From an uncultured Arachnia sp. (GTDB lineage Bacteria > Actinomycetota > Actinomycetes > Propionibacteriales > Propionibacteriaceae), in NCBI GenBank assembly GCA_947499145.1, contig CANMNB010000007.1, forward strand, positions 183,384-247,383: a DNA stretch of 64,000 nucleotides, in the 5' to 3' direction. The notes below the pieces were generated by a model. It saw nothing but the letters and a program-made list of their open reading frames with translations, ran no database searches and was not told where the DNA came from. Shown here piece after piece: positions 58,398 to 64,000 of this stretch. A program made the position numbers and the translations under genes. Within the stretch, counting starts at the first letter, position 1, and every line of letters starts with the position of its first letter.

Positions 58398-58808
58398 GAA
58401 TGAAGCCTAGAGTGAGGCTCAGACATGCTCGAACCGTTGACCGCTGCGGGTGACACGACGCATCAGACCATGGTGGTCGCATGGGTGGGGTCTGACGATG
58501 CTGCAGGCTGTGCAGATCGTGACTGACCAGGCAGTGCTGGTAGACCTGTGGCTGCGCTACCGGAGGCGACGCTAGCGCCGTGGCCGAAGCGGGTGCGGCG
58601 GGCAGGTCTTCACGAAAGACGCCGGTCATGAGAAAATCGGGGCAGATCGTGACGCTCGGTCGAGCCTTCTGGCTCCCCGTCGCGACCACCTCTCTCGGCA
58701 TCGCATCCGGCGCGGCACCCTAGCAGTGTCAGTGGCCGTTGGTAGCGTGGGACACGCCCCGAGAGCACAACTTAAGAAGCGCCCTGCGGCGCAGAGGAGA
58801 CCCACAGC
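58398..58808. other. 411-base divergent region between ATPase pseudogene and hsdM
   Basis: No gene recognised. It ends with the likely hsdM promoter region (TAGCGT at 58743-58748), a GCGCC/GGCGC hairpin near 58783-58796 and the AGGAG ribosome site before ATG 58809. Short frames present (for example from 58425) match nothing known and lack ribosome sites. Confidence 0.45.
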
Positions 58809-59563
58809 ATGGCACGCGCCGCGGAGCCGAAACCGACGAAGACACTCGAGCAGACCCTCTGGGAGGCTGCCGACAAGCTGCGCGGCAACCAGGAACCGAG
58901 TGAGTACAAGCATGTCGTGCTGGGCCTGGTGTTCCTGAAGTACGTCTCCGACCGCTTCGAAGAGCGACGGAAGGCGCTCGAGGCAGAACTGGCTGCTGAC
59001 GGCATCAAGACCGAGCGGCTACCGGACTTCCTCGAAGACCGCGACGAGTACACCAGTCACAACGTGTTCTGGGTGCCAGAGTTGGCGCGCTGGGGCTACA
59101 TCCAGTCCGTGGCGAAGCAGCCTGAGATCGGGCAGCAAATCGACCAGGCGATGGACCTCATCGAGAAGGAGAACCCTTCCCTGCGCGGTGTGCTCCCGCG
59201 CAACTACGGACGTGACGGCCTCGACAAGCGGCGCCTTGGCGAGCTGGTCGACCTGATCGGTTCGATCGGGTTCACCGAGACCGACGACCACGGCGCCGAC
59301 GACGTACTGGGCCGAGTGTACGAGTACTTCCTTGGGAAGTTTGCCGGCAAGGAGACCGGCAAGGATGCTGGGGCCTTCTACACGCCGCGCTCGGCGAGTC
59401 CGCCACCATCGACTGGAACCTCAAGGACTCTGTGGGCGCCACCATGCGCACCAAGGTGCGGCGGCTGCTGGCACGCTACGACTACCCGCCCGACGCCGAG
59501 GCGAAAGCCATTGAGCTGGTTCTCGAGCAGGCGGAGCTGTTCGCTAAGGGGGAGGTCGACTGA
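58809..59563 (+). pseudogene. Type I restriction remnant: HsdM N-terminus joined to HsdR C-terminus
   Basis: From ATG 58809 about 193 residues match the N-terminal helical domain of HsdM (LEQTLWEAADKLRGNQEPSE, VVLGLVFLKYVSDRFE, VLGRVYEYFLGKFA). They stop just after the DAGAFYTPRS motif that precedes the AdoMet-binding core. From about 59390, in another frame, the sequence reads as the last 57 residues of an HsdR subunit (ATIDWNLKDSVGATMRTKV, then VRRLLARYDYPPDAEAKAIELVLEQAEL), ending at TGA 59561-59563. The rest of hsdM, hsdS and most of hsdR are gone. All methylase and endonuclease/translocase motifs are lost, so no restriction or modification is possible. The stop overlaps the next ATG (TGATG). 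Confidence 0.8.
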
Positions 59564-60969
59564 TGCCTGAGCTAGACACAACCCGCGCGCCGCGAGGCGT
59601 TCTGGCAGCTCAGGCGCTTGTGGCAGCCGTCGCAGAGCAAGGTGACCTGGCCGAGCGTCACTACCTTGAGCTGAAGAGCACGCTTGACCTGTCGACGAAG
59701 AAGGACAAGGAGAAGATCGCCAAGTTCATCCTCGGCGCTGCAAACCGTATGCCAGACGTGGCAGCTACGGCCTTCGAGGGGTACGGCGTCATGATCATCG
59801 GTGTGGCGCAGGGCGCTATCACCGGCATCCCGCCCGTCGAGATGATGGAGATCTCGAAGGTGAGCCAGAGGTACGTCGGCGCCGCCGGCCCTCGCTGGGA
59901 CATCGTGTGGGTGCCGGTCGAGGGATCGACAAACCAAGTGCTCGTAATCATCGTAGATCCGCCGAAGCTTGGACAGGCGCCCTTCCCTTGCCGCGCGAGT
60001 GGTGACTCGCTCACAGACGGCCGCATCTACATACGCGCTGATGGCGAGACGCGGGAAGCGAACGCTGAAGAGCTCGATCTTCTGATTCAGCGTGGCTCGG
60101 CAGGAGCACAGGTTGAAGTTGACTTCGCAGTTGAGGTACTCGGTGAGGTTGCGTCCGTAACTGTTGACGAGGAAAACACCGTCGACGAGTACCTGAACAA
60201 GATGCGTGCGCGTCTCATCGATGCGATGCCGAGGCCTGAACCGCGATCGACGGATGCAGCTTCCCTCACAGCTGGTCTCGCTGGACTATCTGCGTACAGG
60301 GCCGCCATCGATGGCTTGTCGCCAGTAGTCAGTGCCCTGATGGAACCTGAACGACGCTCTGAGGAGGAGTACCTCGAGTCGATCGATCGTTGGGAGTCCA
60401 GGTTCCGTGCGGCATGGACAGCGGCGCTCCCCAAGATCGCAGCAAGCCAGCTTCGGCCGGCCATCGTCAGGATCACGAACCGAACGACGACGTTCTTCCA
60501 CGATGTCAAGGTGAACCTTCATCTCGAAGGGGACATCTTTGCATTCGACTACAGCGAACCCGAGTGGGCGGATGATTTCTCTGACCTTGAGCTGCCTCAT
60601 CCGCCGCGCAAGTGGGGGCCGACGGAGCGCTCTCTCGACATCCCGAACTACGCGAACATGGGGCACCTCTACACGCCGAGTGCGACGCAGTACATCCCGC
60701 CCTCGATCAGCTACAAGAACAGCGGCTCGGTCGACCTCAACCTGGATGTGGGCGAGCTACGGCCGCGCGGAACATATGAGTCCGAAGACGAGGAGATCGT
60801 GCTGGTCGTGGCCGATCGTTCGCTCACGTCGATTCGCGGTACCTGGGAGCTCACCGCTCGCGACCACAACGATGTCTACACGGGAGAGATCGACGTGGCC
60901 GTGGCGGGGAATCGCGACTTGACGGCTGTCGCACGTCAGATCTTGGCCCTGGAGGAGGCTGTCGAGTGA
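59563..60969 (+). CDS. AlbA_2 (Schlafen-like) DNA-binding domain protein
   Basis: A 468-residue protein. The N-terminal 150 residues carry an AlbA_2/divergent AAA-4-like domain: YLELKSTLDLS (Glu36, Lys38), KIAKFILGAANR and GVMIIGVAQGAITG. A RIYIRADGETREANAEE segment closes the domain, as in other members. The rest (about 180-468) is unrecognised, and its C-terminal part looks beta-rich. ATG 59563 overlaps the HsdR remnant stop, so the gene was once translated together with hsdR. Such proteins are found next to type I restriction and other defence genes. It appears intact. A regulatory or nucleic-acid-binding role in defence is inference. Confidence 0.75.
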   Translation: MPELDTTRAPRGVLAAQALVAAVAEQGDLAERHYLELKSTLDLSTKKDKEKIAKFILGAANRMPDVAATAFEGYGVMIIGVAQGAITGIPPVEMMEISKVSQRYVGAAGPRWDIVWVPVEGSTNQVLVIIVDPPKLGQAPFPCRASGDSLTDGRIYIRADGETREANAEELDLLIQRGSAGAQVEVDFAVEVLGEVASVTVDEENTVDEYLNKMRARLIDAMPRPEPRSTDAASLTAGLAGLSAYRAAIDGLSPVVSALMEPERRSEEEYLESIDRWESRFRAAWTAALPKIAASQLRPAIVRITNRTTTFFHDVKVNLHLEGDIFAFDYSEPEWADDFSDLELPHPPRKWGPTERSLDIPNYANMGHLYTPSATQYIPPSISYKNSGSVDLNLDVGELRPRGTYESEDEEIVLVVADRSLTSIRGTWELTARDHNDVYTGEIDVAVAGNRDLTAVARQILALEEAVE

Positions 60970-61048
60970 GGCCACGCTCCGCTCGCTGGAGTCGACAGCG
61001 ATCGCTCAGTACGTCAGCGACGCACTTCCTATCGGAAGGTCGTTCAGT

Positions 61049-63820
61049 ATGGCCACGGTAGAGCAGCAGGTTCTGGACTCGAGCAACGCGATCGACCAGA
61101 ACATCTCGGTGATCACGACCGACCGCGGGTTCCTGTCACAGAACCTGCTGCAATACCTGCGCCACCTGGTCGAGGGCTTGGTCGTCTATGCGCACGTCCC
61201 AGATCGGTCGGTGACGTACAACTACCAGACGCAGTTCGATGCCGCGCGGGACGCAGTGAACGGCGATGCCCGTTATCGCCTGCTGACGCGCTTCCACAAC
61301 CTGCTCCAGATCAGCGTCTCGCACTACACCCTCGACCGGGATCCCTCTGAGCGCCTGATGCTCAAGTACTACGAGTACCTGCTACGCACGCGCGACCTTG
61401 CGAAGCAGCACCTTGGCCTGGACATCCTCCGGAATCTCGAGCAGTTCCCGCTTCACGAGGATCCGGCACTCCGCGCGTACTACGAGAAGATCTCTGGGCG
61501 GATCGAGGCTTCACGACACGACCTGCTGACCGGCAAGACCGAGCGCTACTACATCAACAGCTCTCGGCCGTTCTTCATTGGCGGCCGAATCTACTACGAG
61601 GTCACCTTCAGCCTCGCCCACAACCGGACGAGCAAGTTCGATCGGATCATCGGCTTCACCGACATTGATGTGAGCGACTACTACGCTGCGCAACTCGAGC
61701 TTGCGAACGACTCGATCGACGTACTCGGTCAGACGATGCCAATCATCATCGTGCGCGACTGGTCGGTGTCGATCCGTCCGTGCGAGTTCGACAACTTCGC
61801 TCGGCTCCTGGGCCAACAGACCAAGGTGCAGTCAGGTCACGTCGAGTACCGCAACCTGATGCAGTACCTGACGCTGACACGTCACAGTCTGCTCGACCTC
61901 ATTGACTCGTCAGACGCGGTGTACAACCAGGTGAAGACCTGGGCCCTCGCGAACGCCCAGCGGACGCCGATGATCTTCCCTGCACTGGACGCGGCGAGGG
62001 CTATCATCCAGCGGAACCGTCCAGGCACCCGACTCCTGCGCTACCTGATGCTCCGGATGAACAACCAGATCCTGAAGGCGCAGTACGACGTTGATCAGTG
62101 CGGGTGGCTCTCCTCGCTGAATGTCTCGAGTGGGTGCCGGCCGTTCGACACCATGCCGTTCTGTACGTCGCCCCGGAAGCACAACCCGAGGTTTGCTGAC
62201 CTTGCGGCTAGCATCGATTCCTCGAACAGGAAGCACGAACTACTTGCGCGACGGGTACGCGTCAACGTCGAGCAGCACGGCGTGATCTACATACCGGAAG
62301 GCGACCTTGAAGACCTCGGGGACATCGACGACCTGATCAGGCGCTACAACGCCGCTCTTCCGCCGACGCCACGGCACGCCCCACGCAAACTCCAGCGCGC
62401 CAACGGCCACGTTTTCATCACGGGGTATGAGGACGGGACGGTAGAGATCATCGAGCAGCTCCAGAAGATCGCCTCGAGTGGCATCGATGACTATGCGGAC
62501 GATGTCGCCGCATGGCTCGACGAGAACGCGAAGCTTCCGGACGGTGATCCGCAGAAGGTTGACGATGAGATCAAGGCTGATGCCCTGCGGAAGCTCTTCG
62601 CCCACTCGAAGGTGGCCCTCATCTACGGAGCCGCAGGCACCGGCAAGTCCACGATGGTCAACCACATCGCGAACTACTTCGAGAGTGAGCGGAAGCTCTT
62701 CTTGGCACACACCAACCCGGCCGTCGACAACCTGAAGCGCCGCGTCGACGCTCCCAACGCACACTTCAGCACGATCTCGAAGCATGTGCGGGGCGACTGG
62801 GACACATCGGGTCGTTTCGATGTCGTAGTCATCGATGAATGCAGTACGGTCAGCAACGCTGCGTTCCTCGAGGTGCTCGCCAACACCGTTTTCGATCTGC
62901 TGGTGCTGGTCGGTGATGTCTACCAGATCGAGTCCATCGAGTTCGGGAACTGGTTTGGCACAATTCGCTCGTACATCCCGCCAGAGTCAGTACACGAACT
63001 GACACACCCGTTCCGCACGACCGACGAGGCGCTCCTGACCCTCTGGGATCGCGTGCGCGATCTTGACGACCGGATCGAAGAGTCACTGTCGAAGAATGAG
63101 TACTCCAAGGAACTGGGGGAGTCGCTCTTCACACGGCACGGTGCCGACGAGATCGTGCTCTGCCTCAACTACGACGGCTTGTACGGGATCAATAACGTAA
63201 ACCGCTTCCTTCAAGCAAGCAACCCGAACCCGGCCTACCTCTGGGGTGAAGCTGTCTACAAGGTCGGCGATCCGGTGCTCTTCAATGAGACGGATCGCTT
63301 CCGTCCGCTGATCTTCAACAACATGAAGGGCAATATTGTCGGGATCAGCCAGGTGCCCGGGAAGATCACCTTCGACGTCGACCTTGGGCTCGGGCGCGAC
63401 GTGACAGCGATGGAGGCGATGCTCTCGAACCTGCGCGTCGTCGGAGGCTCCGTGGTTCAGTTCGATGTCATCGAGCGCCCGGACACGGACGAGGACGATG
63501 ACTCGACGACGACGATCGTGCCATTCCAGATTGCCTACGCGGTCTCGATCCACAAGGCACAGGGTCTCGAGTTCGACTCGGTGAAGGTCGTCATCACGGA
63601 AGCCAACGAAGAGAACATCTCGCACAGCATCTTCTATACAGCGATTACGCGGGCCCGGAAGTACCTCGAGGTCTACTGGACGCCATCGACGCAGAAGCGG
63701 ATTCTGGATCGCCTCGAGGTTCGAGAGAACAGGAAGGATGAGAACCTGCTTCGGCAGCGTCGCGGGGTGGTCCCCGTCACCAGGGTGCCCCGACGTCAGA
63801 AGGCGCGGCAAGCGCCGTAA
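61049..63820 (+). CDS. Large SF1 (RecD/UvrD-like) helicase with unrecognised N-terminal half
   Basis: A 923-residue protein. Residues 1 to about 500 match no family I know; they include alternating helix and strand segments and mid-region cysteines. Residues 515-890 form an SF1 helicase. Walker A is GAAGTGKST at 527-535, Walker B is VVVIDECSTV with Asp596-Glu597, and LVLVGDVYQIES is motif III-like. VSIHKAQGLEFDSVKVVI follows, and motif VI is YTAITRARK at 863-871. Both ATPase halves are intact. The tail is basic. The ATG at 61049 has GGAAGG nine bases upstream and follows the AlbA_2 gene by 79 bases. It is probably an effector or translocase partner of that protein. Confidence 0.78.
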   Translation: MATVEQQVLDSSNAIDQNISVITTDRGFLSQNLLQYLRHLVEGLVVYAHVPDRSVTYNYQTQFDAARDAVNGDARYRLLTRFHNLLQISVSHYTLDRDPSERLMLKYYEYLLRTRDLAKQHLGLDILRNLEQFPLHEDPALRAYYEKISGRIEASRHDLLTGKTERYYINSSRPFFIGGRIYYEVTFSLAHNRTSKFDRIIGFTDIDVSDYYAAQLELANDSIDVLGQTMPIIIVRDWSVSIRPCEFDNFARLLGQQTKVQSGHVEYRNLMQYLTLTRHSLLDLIDSSDAVYNQVKTWALANAQRTPMIFPALDAARAIIQRNRPGTRLLRYLMLRMNNQILKAQYDVDQCGWLSSLNVSSGCRPFDTMPFCTSPRKHNPRFADLAASIDSSNRKHELLARRVRVNVEQHGVIYIPEGDLEDLGDIDDLIRRYNAALPPTPRHAPRKLQRANGHVFITGYEDGTVEIIEQLQKIASSGIDDYADDVAAWLDENAKLPDGDPQKVDDEIKADALRKLFAHSKVALIYGAAGTGKSTMVNHIANYFESERKLFLAHTNPAVDNLKRRVDAPNAHFSTISKHVRGDWDTSGRFDVVVIDECSTVSNAAFLEVLANTVFDLLVLVGDVYQIESIEFGNWFGTIRSYIPPESVHELTHPFRTTDEALLTLWDRVRDLDDRIEESLSKNEYSKELGESLFTRHGADEIVLCLNYDGLYGINNVNRFLQASNPNPAYLWGEAVYKVGDPVLFNETDRFRPLIFNNMKGNIVGISQVPGKITFDVDLGLGRDVTAMEAMLSNLRVVGGSVVQFDVIERPDTDEDDDSTTTIVPFQIAYAVSIHKAQGLEFDSVKVVITEANEENISHSIFYTAITRARKYLEVYWTPSTQKRILDRLEVRENRKDENLLRQRRGVVPVTRVPRRQKARQAP

Positions 63821-63924
63821 CTGCCTGGGGCGGGTCCCTGCTGGAACTCGTGCTTCCCCGCGCTCTGCCCGCCCCGCTGGGTGTCGATCACTCGTGAGCA
63901 GGTGCGAACGAGGTTCCGGGTACT

Positions 63925-64000
63925 GGTCAAGTCCCGTGGAGTGGTGTAGCGGGGGTTCCTTCGTTTAGGCGGTGAGGGCGAGGGGTTCGGTCACCTCCTC
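63925..64000 (-). mobile_element. IS256-family insertion sequence, end and last transposase codons
   Basis: GGTCAAGTCCCGTGGAGTGG followed by TGTAG (63925-63949) resembles the IS256 terminal inverted repeat, which contains AAGTCCGTA...TGTGTAA at matching positions. On the minus strand a reading frame enters from beyond the window and ends ...VTEPLALTA with TAA at 63967-63965. The stop lies about 15 bases inside the repeat, as in mutator-type transposases. Only 11 codons are visible, so family assignment rests mainly on the repeat. Confidence 0.45.

Noticed and set aside
60970..61048. In-frame sequence before the helicase ATG that looks protein-like (TLRSLESTAIAQYVSDALPI)
   Set aside because: No start codon with a ribosome site was found in this frame, while ATG 61049 has GGAAGG nine bases upstream. 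It could be a remnant of another gene but is too short to assign.

Overview
The window is a high-GC actinobacterial chromosome segment. Its gene order (ruvB-yajC-secDF-apt-relA, alaS-ruvX-mltG-aroE-aroC-aroK-aroB-efp-nusB-carAB-pyrDF-mihF-gmk-rpoZ-metK-priA-fmt-rsmB), a 20S proteasome core, an mIHF homologue and a degenerate PriA point to Actinomycetota. The Propionibacteriaceae are the most likely family, which is inference from overall resemblance. Many genes overlap by ATGA, GTGA or TGATG junctions. A recurring start layout, a TANNNT -10 box six or seven bases before the start codon, points to frequent leaderless transcripts.

Layout. 1-7660: recombination, Sec export, purine salvage, a K+ channel and (p)ppGpp synthesis. 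7665-12875: a DUF349 protein, an MBL hydrolase and the His and Asp tRNA synthetases. 12951-16837: two transporters on the minus strand, then an arsenic-type locus with an ArsR-phosphatase fusion and a tandem ArsC. 16830-27721: an LLM oxidoreductase, rarA, alaS, ruvX, mltG and four shikimate genes. 27870-36573: CsbD, EF-P, NusB, pyrimidine synthesis, mIHF and Gmk. 36630-43064: RpoZ, MetK, PriA, Fmt, RsmB, Rpe. 43185-50482: PAC2, MetH, TrmI, DUF3054 and the proteasome core prcB-prcA, without mpa, dop, pup or pafA nearby. 50479-55041: TyrA, Cmk, a NIF3-like protein, a LacI regulator and Der.

A tRNA-Pro(GGG) gene at 55103-55176 marks the boundary of an accessory island that runs to the window end. 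It first holds a small phage- or satellite-like remnant: two small proteins, a terminase-small-subunit-like protein, an unknown protein and an N-terminal integrase fragment. It then holds a decayed defence-like block: a frameshifted GHKL ATPase on the minus strand, and on the plus strand the N-terminus of HsdM joined out of frame to the C-terminus of HsdR. These are followed by two intact genes, an AlbA_2-domain protein and a 923-residue RecD-like SF1 helicase with a large unrecognised N-terminal half. The window ends in what looks like an IS256-family element.

The most interesting candidates are the intact AlbA_2/helicase pair left beside a collapsed type I restriction locus, a 58-base repeat found in two intergenic regions, the three successive PTPase folds at the arsenic locus, an apparent internal start that would release a free RCK domain from a K+ channel gene, and the proteasome core separated from its partners.
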